A DNA stretch of 64,000 bases from positions 28,452,166 to 28,516,165 of the forward strand of contig CAIIXF020000011.1 in NCBI GenBank assembly GCA_903813345.2. Reading direction: 5' to 3'. Below are positions 43,249-58,200 of the stretch, piece after piece (the stretch's first letter is position 1; each line of letters begins with the position of its first letter). Origin of the DNA: Owenia fusiformis. Lineage: Eukaryota; Annelida; Polychaeta; Sabellida; Oweniidae. The notes under the pieces are model-generated. The model was not told where the DNA came from. It worked only from the letters and a program-made list of their open reading frames with translations, and did not search any database. Both the position numbers and the translations under genes were made by a program.

Positions 43249-46200
43249 TTAATGCAGAACTAAATTAATCACAATAGTTACCAATGGTGCAAATGGACCC
43301 ACAGACTGACTGTATCTGCGCATAGCTTCACGGATCTCTGCAGGCTGTATGGCATTTGATGTTGTCAACTCTGCAACTGTACTAGATCCACTCTGCAATA
43401 CACATGGAGAATGTGGAATTAAAATGTAATAAAATATGTAATATAAAGCACAGACTATATCTGCGCATAGCTTCACTGATCTCTGCAGGCTGTATGGCAT
43501 GTGATGTCGTCAACTCTGCAACTGTACTAGATCCACTCTGTAATACACATGGAGAATGTGGATTTAAAAGGTAATAAAATAAGTAATATGAAGCACAGGC
43601 AAAATGCTGATGTTGGATGATGTCTTGGTATGATAACCATAGATGAGAATGTCTGATATAAACACAACTAACTTAAGATTTGTAGTTTAGAATAAATCGT
43701 ATTCTGTCAGGGCTTTGTCAGCTGAGGAAAGTATTTCTGTTCACACTACTTTTTCAAACAATTCATTTGTCAAGATAGGTTTTTTCAACACTATTGAATA
43801 AAATACCTATAATTATAATAAAGTAAAAATAATTTCAAACCTTCTTCCTCTTTTTGTTCTTTGAGCTGGACATGCTGCCTCCTAAAGAAGACATGCTACC
43901 CAGTGAGGCACTCAATCCAGAGTGGGCGGGGCTAGTTGGTGTCTGAGGTGGAGTCTACAACAGATTGACAAGCCTCATAATATGCAAGAATTTTACATTA
44001 AGAATATGTAATAATATAAAGAGCATTTTAATTTCAAATTATCAGTTACTCAGGGCCTAGAGGAAAAAGAATCAAGAAAATGAGGAGATAATACATATAA
44101 TAAGATTTCAGGAGTTTTAGTAACAGGCATCGAAATATTCCCAGAAGTTAGCTTCACTTTTCAATAACTTTACTGGAGTAGAAGTTAGCTTTAGTTTTCT
44201 AACTTTCTTTACTTGACATCGGGATAATTGTTCATACTTGAGTAGGAGTTGATGGTTCCATGTGGCCACTAGCTGGTTCCTGGTCATGGTTCTTAATCAC
44301 TGGGGGAAGCAATTGTTCAAATGGATCATCAATCTTTGCAGACATGTCACGCTTTACTATCAGGGATAGGTCAACAATCTGGAAGAAAATTAGGAAATTT
44401 AATTAATTATCAGATACAAAAGTGAACAAAAATATAAGTGTTAAAAAAGATGAATCTAGCTTGAATACTAATCTACTAATAGCTAAAATACATTCCAAAA
44501 ATATAAGTAAAGTATAGAGGTCAGTGTTCAAGATAACTTATGGCCATATATCCAATGAGGGTTGGCTCCCAGAGTGCAACATCGATATTCTGTCCCATAT
44601 ATGGGGATGTCGTGATACAAAATTTGAATTCAAACAGCTGCCATTTTGTTCACTTCAACATTTGAACCACGAATTTTGGCTTTATTTCCTTACGAAAAAT
44701 TCCAAAACTCACAAGAAATAATCGAGATATTGGTTCGAATCATTTGAACTGTTTATTTTGAATTTATATTCGGTTATAATTTCAGAAAATAACGACATTT
44801 CAGCATTTTCATTGTTGGAAAATATCGACTTTGATTCTGGGAGCCAATCCTCCTTGCCATATATCACAAAATCTACAGAGCATAAAAGATGGCACATTTA
44901 AAATATCTAAAACTTATATTGCTAAGTACAGCACCATAAGGGGATCTGTGGTTTAAGTCTAACTGAAGTCTAACTACACTGAAATGTAGATCTGTCCCTC
45001 ACTATTTGGCATATGTTTGTGTAAACATCAAGAGTATATGTTCACCTATCAAGCCCTGACACATAAGCGTATGACAAAAACTAAAATGTCAACACCTGCA
45101 AATTCAAACATTTTTGGTTGGTCCCGGTGGCATTCATTTTAGACAGGATTTAATGTATAACCAAAGTAATAAAGAAACACATCCAAAGAATTCCAAAGCC
45201 CCTCTACCATTCAGAAACTATTCATTTATCAGGTAAACATCATAATATATATATACCCATACCTGTGCAACTGTCTCATATGCCATATAACTAAGGACCT
45301 CCAAAGCAAGCTGGTTGGGTTTCACTTCCACTGTCAGACCTGTTATGATAATGCTGTCTCTAATAGTTCCCTTACCTGTGCAACTGTCTCATACGCCATA
45401 TAACTAAGGACCTCCAAAGCAAGCTGGTTGGGTTTCACTTCCACTGTCAGACCTGTCATCACCCAATCCTTGAACCGCTGGAACTTAAACTTGCGGACTG
45501 AAACAAAATTAAATTGAGAATAATCGACCAATCATAGTTGAGAATGTATGTATATGACAATTCATGAACATGGAAATACAGAGAAAAATAAACATGACAG
45601 GAAATTAAGGTGAAAAACCTGGCCATTTGAAAGCTTTGAAAACGTTACATAGATGGCTCTCACTTCCAATAGAGCAATAATGATAGAACAGTAGTATTTT
45701 GATAAAGTTTCTTTTAATTAGATTTGGTATTCAAACTTAAAAAGTGCAAAAGTGCAATTTTGGGCATTTTAGATAGATTTTATCAAAATATTTCAAAATG
45801 AGTTTTTATATGAACAAGGCATTAACATGACAAAATGTCATCAATCTAAATTCAGATTTGAATTTCTGAGATGATTTTGAAAAAAATTGGTCAATTTGAA
45901 GCCAGTTGAAAAAAGACCCTTTTGACCTTGAGAAGGTCATTGAAGGTCATATATTTTTTTGATCTTGAGAATGTCATTGAAGGTGAAATCTAAAGTCAGA
46001 TTTGAACTTTTGAGAACTTCAAGATGATTTTGAAAAAAATTGGTCAGTTTGAAGCTAGTTGAAAAAATACATTTTTGACATTTATTATCTTGAGATCAAA
46101 TCTCAAATCTAAAGTCAGATTTGAACTTCTGATAACTTGTAGATGATTTGGGAAAAAATTAGGTCAATTTGAAGCAAGTTGGAAAAAGACATTTCTTTTA

Positions 46201-49200
46201 CCTTTTTGTGACCTCGAAAACTTGTAGATGATTTTGAAAAAAACTACAGTCAGTTTAAAAAGTATTTGTTAAGTTATTGGAAGTTTTAAGAATTTGTTAC
46301 AGATGTCAAACGCCGATCGCCAACCGCCATCAAAATATGTCACCACTTTTTAGTGGTAACATAAAAAGATAATAAGGATTAAGCAATGAATGAATAGACA
46401 ATAGGACAGATAATTTTCAAAATTGTAGAAATAATGACTTGGATTTATTTGAGAAGAAGTACCTACAGAAGTTGTTCTGCCTCGCCTGGGTAAACTCAAC
46501 GTATTCCTGGTTTTCCATGGTTCTTGAGGCCAACTCCGCTCTCTGAAATCACAAATAATTACATATATTTTGGCTTGATAAGACCTGATATGTCAAATAC
46601 AATACATGCTACTGGCTTCCTCGTGAAGGACCATTGTCTTATATGTGGTTCTTATACACTACCAATCTCAAACAGTACTGGAAAGCCCTGTTTATGTTAT
46701 GTAAACATTTGCGAATACATACATTACAAAAAGAACATCAGTACTCAATACATTTTTTACGAATAAAGATACAGCTGTCTTACCAGTAACCTTTGATGTT
46801 TAATCTCATCTACACCGGAGTCTTCAAACACACTCAGCAACTCCCCTGGAAAACATGAATAAAATCACATATTATAAATTTTTAAGACTAAAAGACCTAT
46901 TTTGTGATTATGACAGTGTGGAAGCTAATGTGTTAATTAGTAAAAGATTACCAATTCTAAAATATATACAAAAATTAACATATTTTGATCATACACAAAA
47001 AAGACCATTCCAATACAAATTTTAACCAGGTAAAGCTTTATACACCTAGGAATACCATTTTTTGAACATGTTAATGGTTACACCAAAAAGTACTATTTAA
47101 AAGCATTTTTGACCATGCTAATGGTTACACCTCAAAGTACAATTTGAATACATATTTTGACCATGTTAATGGTAATGCTACATGAAGAAACACCATTTAA
47201 ATTCAAATTTTGACCAGGTTAAAAACAACTCATAGAGAACAACTGGGAGTGGCACAAATCTAATGAAAGTTCTCAGAATTAAGGGTCTCATTCCACCATC
47301 CCTGATTTCCCATACTATAAGCCATCAATCATAATTCAATAAAAATCACAAATGTGGTCCATACAAACTCCAAATAGATGAATGATGAAGCTGCAATTTG
47401 CTGGGAGAAGGAAGTGCATTCAAATAATATCCCCCATATGGTGGGAAATAATAGTCACCTTATATTAAGTTCCTGACCAATTATCTTACAAAAGACAGTT
47501 TAAAGAAATATGTGAGTCTCACATGCAAAATATTTGGAAGTATTTTGAATTTTATTCACAACTTGAATTCTGACTAACAATATCCAAATTAAAAAATAAG
47601 ATTTTTTTCTTATGTCTATGGCTGCAGGAATATTCTCATTTACAGCTCTGGAATTTGGAAAGTTGACATTTATAGCTTGTTATACACAAAATCAAGATTT
47701 ACCCTTTCTAATGGTTTGGTTTCACATCTTAAAAGAGAGCTTCATCTATACTCTGATTAAGAGAAAACCCTTTGACAAAGCCACACCCAATCAGAATACA
47801 ATAAATCAAAATCCGCCCACCCAATCAGCTTATTAACGGATACTAAATGTTTTAAATCAAATAAAAATTGCAAAATAAATGATTATCAATTATCTGATAT
47901 CCTCCTCTTGACACAAGTGGGAAAGTAGCAGATAAATTACTATCACAAATATTTATTTTTATCTTTGAGATTGGACTGTAAATACTGAAATCGTGAAAAG
48001 AAAACAAATCTAGGGTATGTGGTTAGATTTGTCATTTACCTGTTTAAGAATTGTAGTTATTTAGGAAACAGTACTGTAAACATGAAAGTGGCAGGTCTTT
48101 GGATAACAAAATGTTAACAAGTGATAAGATTTGAACATAATCCAAAGTAACAGCTTAAATAAAATTGATCAAGCATGCGTGTGTAAATTCATCATGCTTT
48201 CGTTTATTTTTCTGTTTATCTTATTGCTTTTGAGTAACTGGTATTGTTTACAGAGTTTGAGTAATTTTGTTTTTTTTCAAATGTTAACATTTGTATATTT
48301 GATAAACTTATTTCAATACCATTGATACAGGTCAAAGATTATCCACGAGGGGAGCTGGAGGGTTGAATAATTGCTATGTTTTTTAGGGGTTTAGATTTAT
48401 CTTGTGTTTTAAATGTCACCATTCATATCCCATGTTTTTCTGATTAATGCAGTAAATGCATATCTGGAGTTTATCCTGGAGTGAGGTACAGATAGGTGAG
48501 AGGGGGGGGGGTACATTCATATTCATATCTTCATAAATATGTTGAGGAAATAAGTCCCAACCACAAATCTGTTCACCCCTTCACAAAATGTCAAGCTGCT
48601 TGTGTTAAATCATTAAATACCATGGAAACAAGCATAACATACACCAATAAGCCACCAATTACTAGACGCACTCAATAAATATATCAAAATTAAAAATCAA
48701 AGAATATTCAAACAAAAATAGAAATACATTGTAACCTGTGACAGCTACGACAGGAGTGACTCTCTGGAATTTAAAGACAACTACATTACCAGGACATGTC
48801 GTTAATCAGTCTTACAGGAATACAATCCCTGTTCAAAGAAACCCTTGATGGATGGTCTAATACTTTAAACTTGTCTATCAAAACTTGACATCTGGAAAAA
48901 TGTATGGAATATGATGCTGCACTGTATCACCTTGATTTTAGCACAGTAAAACCAGGTTATTTTGAACACCTGATATTGTGTGAAGACCTTGTGAAGACCC
49001 CCCCCACTCATACCTCATCTTCTTTTACAGGTGCACCCACCCCGCCTCCATTCACACAAACACATTCTGTCTTTATATCAACTTAAATCTATCAACAACG
49101 GATTCCAAAAAATTAATTGATACAGGCTTCCTCCAGAATATCATAAACTTCTACATGTAAACCTGAAAGATGTCCAAGGTATATGGTTCAACTGTAGTTC

Positions 49201-52200
49201 CAAAAAGAGTATGCACATTTGAAGTTTTAATGTGTTAACTTTGTGATTTACGAGAGATATGCAATTGAAAAGAATCATGAAACTATTAAATCTTTGCAAA
49301 ATGACATTGCACTGTATTACCTATGAACCTAAAATCCTGTACCGATTTTGCAGAATTTAGTTAAAACTTAACCATTTTAGGCCAAATCTCTGATAATTTC
49401 ACCCCACCCATGAAAATGAAGAAAATAAATAAATTTTTCAAGACAGATTAATTAATAAATTTCCAAGCCTTATATGAAGTTTGCAAAGCCTGCAGATGGG
49501 TGAGGCAGGGTGTGGTATGCAAACTTGCATTGGAAGAAATTGTAAATAAACCTCAAATTCAGCTATATTTATCTTATATAGGTCCTTGTGAGCTATTTAT
49601 ACAAAGAGTTTATAAAAAAAGATCAAGGAACAGGTCACCTTAACATGTGGTTTGCTCCTTGCTAAATAGAAAACGGAAGGGTCAGTAAGTACAAAATAAT
49701 CGATCATATCCATCCTAAAGAGCATTTAATAAATGTCTTTTCGAATTCATTTTTCATGTTTCATAAATAAACCTGTCGAAAGTTTTCAGTTCTAAATGCA
49801 AATATTGAAGGTATTTCATTGAAGAAAATTTGAATTTTTGATTGCACTTCCTAGTTGTTTGACTCATAAAGGTAGATAGAGTAGAAAATGAGGAATTGAC
49901 AAGTTAAGGTAGGCAGTATGAAATTATTAATCTAGCCAATTAATGTAGGCAGAGTGGCAATCGGGCTAATAACCAATGGAGATAAACAACGTAGAAAAAT
50001 ACCACACAGAAAATTCTGAAAACATTGAATATTACTACCACTAATATAATGTCCCTCAATTCTGATTATTTATTTTCTTATTTTTACCACATTATGTCAC
50101 CTCAGAAACATTCCACAAAACCGGCATGTAATTATCATTAATAAAACAGTTGTTTGAAAGTTTTAACTTTTCAATATATTATACGGATTACAACGTTACA
50201 GGATTCATATGAGCTATGTGGTAGACAATAGTGGCGACTATTAAGATAGCATATTATCAGAATTTTTATTTATTTCCATGGTACCAGGACGCATGAAAGT
50301 TAATCCCATTATAAATCATCTCCATGGTAACATATGGGACAGATGTCCTTATATGTGGTATACCTGCTCCAAACATGAAACACATTGGTTGATTAATCCT
50401 CAGACGAAGACCAAGTTGAAAAAGCCTGCAAAATGTTCTATGGCAAGAAACAAAAAGTGGGACCCAGGAATTATCAGTAATCTGACAACTTGAATGAGAT
50501 CACTCAAAGTGTGATATGACATTGAAAAATAGTTGGCTATGTCAACAATCCAAACATGGTCAGTGTTATTGTGGTTTACCAGAGGATTTTAAGGGCAGTT
50601 TCTGGTGGGCTCTGGTTGCACAAAGGGCACATGTATGACCCCAACTCTAGCAGACGGATTCAACAATCACGTCTTTTTTCTAAAAAATCTCAATAAAATT
50701 TGAAGAAATGTTTCCAAATTTTTGCATATATCTACATATGAGGTAGTCTTCTATAATGTCTGAAAATGATTTGCACGAGGAATTAGCAGAAAATGATATT
50801 ATGAGAGGATGAAATTTGTGTGGCTAGCAAATAGTAAGGTTACTATGTGGTGACCAGTGTGGTGCACCTAAACTCGTGCCTCATGACACTAACCTAACAA
50901 CAAATCTCCCAATTAAATAAAGCCATTTTAAATACTTTTAAAACACTTACATGTCCAGAATAATCAATATATGCCGTTCCCAAAAAATGTTCACACTTTT
51001 TAAATGATCATTGTGGAACAAGGCTGAACTGAAACATGACATAAGAATGTGCATGCACATTACAGTGATTCATTCCTGAGAAGAAGTGTATAGATTAACA
51101 CCTATTCACACACCTTGTATGGAGTTAGTGGTATGATATGTTACTATAAACCATCTCATAAAATCTGTGTGGAACCTCCAACCAAAATTGCATTTCTACC
51201 AACCTTGATTTCATGTAGAGATAAAATTGAAAATAGATGTTGATTATGATTTAAAGATATAGAGGTTCTTGTATGAGTACCTGTGCAAAATGATGTTTGA
51301 AATTTGAAATTAATTATACTAAGCTTATATTCACGAATGTAAGTTTCGGTTGTTGGCTATCGGATTTACCTACTATTTTATGACCAACTCATTTAAATAT
51401 AAATGGAATAGTGGCAGGTACTATTCATATTTAAATGGGCAGCAAATAAAAAAAATAGGTTAATCTGGTAGCCGAAGACCAAAAGTTGGATTTATGAATA
51501 CAAGCGAAGACAATCAGAGTTGTTCAAATACAGAGCAACAATAATATGTAATATTTTTTATATTGACTGGAGGCGATTTCTCAAGAGTTTCGTTTTTAAC
51601 GAATCGTTAATTCAATTCTTAATAATGATTTTCCCATTTTTCGAAAGTTAATGATTCGCGATGACGTCATTTACGATTTATTTGTTATCCATGATTGATT
51701 TTACGAGTACGATTGGGGGCCTCGTTATTCAATTAACGATGTGGTATCAATAAAAACGAATCCACGACTCACTATCAATGATTCGTTAATAACGATAAGT
51801 TTCGAGAAACGGCCCCTGGCTAACTGCCATCTTGTTCTGTGTGTATTGAAACAATTTTGACCAGTAAAAAGGCTAAAATTTCAATAGAAATAAAGATGAG
51901 TGACAATCATTTTCTAGAATGTTGAGATCAGCCTATCCAATTTCAGAGTGGGTAATTTTTGATGGAAAGGGTTGACTTCTTAATTTACTTTCCCCATTGT
52001 CTGACGATTTGTGTAATGAAAGGAGAACTCTGGTTAAGGTTCATATACCATTCTTGCCAACCTCCTTGAAAGATTTGAAATTGTTTAGAACATAATGTAA
52101 TGTTTATTTCATATTCGAACATGACTGTATTCACACATTCTATGAACTGTAAACAAAGTTAACATTTCACCGGGGTATATTTGCGAACAATACCCCTTGT

Positions 52201-55200
52201 AATACGTGTAATGTGTGACGTCATAATGGTTGGTCGTAGTTATGGCGGACAAAAAACGAATAATCGAAACATTTTGGTGAGTTTTCATGTTCGAATCGTA
52301 ATATAGACCTCAGAGCAGGTGTAATATCGTCAAATACATACCTTAGGGCTAGGCACAAAAGCTTTTGATCCAGAAAACGTTTGTACCCAACCCTGAGGGG
52401 TGTATTTGACAAAATAACCCCTGCTCTTCTTACATTCATTGCACTTGCCATAATGGTGAAGAATAAAATAAAATAAAAGGTGAAGAAGGTATACACACCA
52501 TAATCAGACTGTCTTAGACAAGTTTAATTTAAAAAGTAATTAAAAAAAAAAATTACATATTTACCTGTTTGGTCAATGCTGTTGATGAAATCAAAGCACA
52601 ACTTCTTCCTCTTCCTGATGGGTGGTCTGCCCTCACCTGGAATACATACATATAGAATATAGGATTATAATCATTTTTCAATAAATCAATTATTGCAAAA
52701 GGCTTGATCAGAAGATATCCCCTTTTTTAATTTGGACATTTCTGGAAATCAGATCAGATATCTCTTCCCTGCTTCAGAAAACACGGACATGATTTTTGAA
52801 GACTGCTTCAAAAAGTTTACACTCTCTTTCCCTTCCCCTCTGCGTAATAATGTTTCTGTTCTTAAGCTGTTATTTAGGTTATAACTAACTTGATATGAGT
52901 CTAGACTGTATCATAAAATAACTTGATATTTTGAATGCAACATAAAAAAAATCAGAAATTCAATTAATGACAGTGGTAAACCCAAATGTGAAAAGCTAAA
53001 AAATATTATCTCTTATCTCATTTTGATGAGTTCCGTTTTGAGATACCTCTCACTAAGATACAAATCTTGTTGTTCGTATCATAAACATGAGTAAAAGTAT
53101 GATTTATTTTGATTATGACACATCTGAAAATCAAAATTCAATCTAATACAAGAGTGGTAAACCCAAATTATGAAGTGCTAAAAAACAATGTCTCATATCT
53201 CATTTTGATGAGCTTTTTTCTCAAGTGTTTGAACATGCATGCACGATCTTCCAATCTATTAGACGAGATATGTCAGAAAAAGGAGATATCAACGTCTCGT
53301 TAGTGCAAACTCATGACCTTACACGCTTCTAAATTGCAAATGCCACATTTATGTGCTGTAGAACTTGATGCATCATCTGATATAACAATATTACATGAAA
53401 ATAATACTTCCTTCTTTTTCCTTAAGTTTTTGTTCACATAACCATGAATCATATCTCTAATGAGACAATAATTAGAAAACTATAGTTTCCTCCATTTTTA
53501 ATTCCAAATCCATGATACCATATGGCCCTTCAAAAACACAGATCAAGACTTTCGTAGGAAAGTTAAATAAAATATATATTTTGAGTGTGAACGTAATACT
53601 TCATTTGAATAATATATAAAAACTTACTTTATGACAACCAAGCTGAGTCTGACTTTCATACGGACTGCTGGCAACAGTAGAAATGAATGTCAAACAAAAT
53701 GAGTATGACTGAACACTTTGTGTGCTATAGTTGGCTAATATTGACTTTATGTATAAGAGTTTGGCCAATTAAGTTCAGGATGCATGTATGTATGCCAATC
53801 CCATAGTAGTAATAATATGATGTAATAAGATTAACTAATTGCTAATTTTCACACTTCTTACAATTGTGTTTAAAAACGTTGCTGCCTGCAAAGTATGACA
53901 TCATGAATCTAGCTAATATACCCCCAATTCTTGGTTTATCAAAGGAATTAGGATTTATTGAAATGGTATATTTATATTTCAAAATCAATAGCTCAAAGGC
54001 AAACATCTAATTAAAGGTTCTATGCTTCTTGATATTTGCATATTTTGAATACAATTTTGAAGTTGGCCGATGAATCAGAGCAAATGTGAATCAGGCATAA
54101 AGGATAGCCTCTCAAAATGATTGGAACAACTCATATAATACTGTCATAGATCCATGTATGAGTAAATGCAAAAGGTAGCACCATAAACCTGTAACTCGAA
54201 AAATATAGCAGAAATGTCGCAAAACATCCACACTTTTAGACTGACTTCTTCCGCCAGTGAAGCTACTGTTTTATATCTTTCAGTAGAGAATGTCCTTGTG
54301 GCAGATATATGTCTACACAATACGTAACAATCCCTATTAACTTGTTAAAACAGAATAAACAATGTCTGCAATCTCCACGTTTATAAATCACTGAATTTTC
54401 TTTCAATCATTTGAATGAGCTTGAGAATTATTTTTGCACTTCATTTATGTTTCAAAGTTTTAACTGTTCGGCTTCTTTTTTCTGTCCAAAGTTTGCAATA
54501 AAACTATCACAAACAGACAGACTAGAACTTAAGATCCTCGATAACAATCCCTGAGCAATCTGGATTATACAATTAACCTGGTTTTATATTTTAGTATATT
54601 GGTGTTTGTATAGTTTCAACTCCTGGTTTTATACTTTAGTATATTGATGTTTGTACAGTTCCAACAATAAATATTGCTTATTTTTCTAATGATAAAATTA
54701 AGGGATTCTCACAGTTCATGAGTTTATGCAAGAAATAAACTTGATTTGTAAAATGTCTAGCCCCAAGGCTCTGTATATACAGTTGGGCTCCATAGGTCAG
54801 GGCCACAGACGGGTTTATAGTATGACCACAAATTACCCCAGAAGAGGAACATACCCAGACATCTCTCATAGACCACATGATTATATTCAACCAATAATAG
54901 AGTCCAAATACTATATCAACCCTCTTTTGATGTTAAAGACATCAGAATGATAGAGTATTCATTACTGAAACTAGGATACAATCTAACAGTGGCACTTATA
55001 ACTGATAAACAATATATTGGGAGTGGTATGGGGAACCACCCCATTTAAGATAAGCATGCAAAAATGCTTAAAATTCTGTTAAGAGTTGATGTAAGTATGA
55101 CTGGTGTCAACATGACTGTGCCTGGAGATATCTGCTCAAAATTGATACATGTCTATTAAATGTGTCTAAAACAGATGCTAAGAGGAACAATGCTGAACAT

Positions 55201-58200
55201 AAACCATTATGACAGAAAACTATGCCTTAAGTAAATACCAAGAAATACTTCAATTTGTACAAAACATTAAGATCAGATTTGCAAATAATATGCTATATGT
55301 GTCAAGAACTGCACCGATAAACTAGAAAACAATGATACAACCCATTTGCCTTGGAACTTTTAGAACCATTCAGAAGCAGGGGATACTTTTAAATCAACCT
55401 TTATTTGGCAACTTAATAACAAGTTCTAGGTGTCCCAATCACCTGGTTCCTAGGATTTCTTTGAAAGTCTATTAGCCACTTTTCATATTTTACCCCATTC
55501 TCAGGTGTCCTGTTACATTGTTCCAATGCATCATTTTACCTTGTTCTTGCACATCCTCCTCTTCTCCAGGCTTCACTAGTGATGTCCTCAGGTCCTTCAA
55601 GTCCATGTAGCGTATCAATCTCCTCAGTTTCACCTACAACCAAGTTACATCACTGAATAAAGTATGACATCACTGAACACAGTATGACATCACCGAACAC
55701 AATATGACATTACATCACAGGACTTCTTTCACTTGAAGCTCTAGTGTAATCATATACTTGAAATTATATTTTATTATCTTCCTTTTATTTTCCCTGAACT
55801 ATTTACCTTATTGTGCATTGGAAATAACATGCATTAAAATCAAAAATCATCAAAGTAAATTATCTATAACATGAGTGCAAAATGTGTATTAGAGAATATG
55901 TACTCTTATCCTATGCCAAGTAGAGTTTTAGGGAGATAAGTTGGCAAGATATATCCCGTATCCTGATTTTGAGGTTTCCATATGTAGAACCTCCATATCT
56001 CCCGCCATATCTCCTGCTTCGGTGCATATCTTCCCGCTTCGGTGCATATCGTCCCGCTTCCGGTAAGTAGTGGAAATGCAATATAATGACTTTGCATATG
56101 AATGATTTGTTTAAGGAATAAATAATGATAGGCCATTCAATATGGTGAAATTCAGCACGAGTTGGACAGAATGTTGTACAAAGCACGAACCGAAGGTGAG
56201 TGCATTTGTACTAACATTCTGTCCAACGAGTGCTGAATTTCACCATATTGAATGGCCTATCATTATTTATTCCGATTCAAACATAAAAATTAGTAAAAGC
56301 CGTGTCTGTGGAACGGGCATGAAGGAAGAATACGCATGCTGTCAAGATTCTGAATTTGTTTGGGCTGTTCTATTTTACTCCCCGTTTTAGATTTTATACA
56401 AAACAAGGAAGTCAGCCATAGTTAAATAGTTACAGTAGTTACGGAGGGAGTAAAAAAGAACAGCTATCCCCGGACAGAGCCCCAGATGTGCAGCTGAGAT
56501 GTGACATCACTCAAAACAATGCAAATGGCAGATTGAATAGAGCATGGTCGTGCATCTATGGAGAATTAGAGAACGTTCTATATTGGCTATGCTGCATTCT
56601 GATTGGTTGAGAAATTCGAATAGAGCACGGTCATGTTTGAATTATTTTTACACATTGTACTATTGAAATGGCCATATGCCCCTGAAAACCCTACTTGGTA
56701 TAGGATAAAGCAGTTATGTATGGTCGGTTTGGATATTGGGTTCATCCCTCGTGAGATATGCACATCTACCTTCGGTCCCTACGGTCCCTCAGGTAGATAT
56801 GCATATCTCCCTCTGGATAAACCCCATATCCAAAACCTCCCAGTACATAACCCTTATGTATGTGTATATGTGTTTGAACATATGTACTTGAGCATATGCA
56901 TTTGAGCATATGTATTGAGCATATGTATTTGAGCATATGCATTTGAGCATATGTACTTGAGCATATGTACTTGAGCATGTGCATTTGAGCATATGTACTT
57001 GAGCATATGTACTTGAGCATGTGCATTTGAGCATATGTACTTGAGCATATGTACTTGAGCATACCTACCTTGTCTTTCCTAAGCAGAAATAGGAAGTCTT
57101 CTATTCCCACAAATCTAGCATTCCTTGACACAGCTACATCTACAGCTTCTAACAGCTGCAAGAAAATACATAATTTTAAGGATTTCAGCCCTGATAATTT
57201 GTAGATGATTTGTACAATAAGGTTATTGTGTGCAGTTTAAACTGAGGCTATAGGCGAGTTTAAAGCCTTAGATCTGAGTAAATTAGATAGATATGTTTAA
57301 ATTCAGGATCAAATTTGAATGAGATAATGTATCAACATCCTAGCCAAGATACAATCAAATATAGTAGTGTTCCAGTGCTCTCCCAAGGATTTTTTCTATG
57401 TGGAGGATTTTGTTATTTTACTAGTGCAGCTTTTTATGATTTTGCAATTAATGTGTAAAAACTTTATGTAATTGTTTGTGAACATTCTATGATTTCCTTA
57501 TATTTATTGAATTTAAAAAGAACAAGGCATTAACCTACAAAATATCACCACTTGCCATTTTTTAGAGATGCAGAAATCCGACTGCCAATCAACGAATGCT
57601 GAACACAAATAGCCAAACTCTGTCCACAAAAAAGACGGGGACCATAAAAATCATTGGGAGAAGATTGTTCCATCATTTTGATACTCATTGTACCTCCATT
57701 ATTGAAAATGTGGAATTTGCCATGATTTACTGTTTTAAAGAAATTCATAATTGAGAAGTGTTCAAATATGCTTGTATACATACCACAGTTATCATTTGCT
57801 GTCTAACTATTCTCTCTACTAGGTTGGCTGACTCAGCTAGAGGCTTCTTCACATCACCAAAACCAAACCTGAAAATATATGCAATAAAAAGTTTTTAAAA
57901 GTCCATATCCCAGATAAATTATTAAGATATGCCCAAAACTCGAGTCAGATCTTGGCACTAACGTGCTCTTACATTTATAAATAAGGTATTATTATGCAAA
58001 ATGTCACTACCTGCAATTTGTTATAGTTGCCAACCACCGAACACCAACCACCAACCGCTAAACACTAACCACCAAACACCAGCCACAAAACATTGGAGAC
58101 AATATGTCAATATTTGTGGTGGTGACATAACAAGTTAGAGAATTGACAAGTAGTTTTCCTAGAATTTGATGACAAATTTTATGTGACGCCTACCCATCCT

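Noticed and set aside
56766-57161. Repeat protein of 131 residues over the minisatellite
   Set aside because: The frame starts as exon 3 of SUPT3H, and the repeat part lies beyond a good splice donor, so it is intron unless retention is shown.
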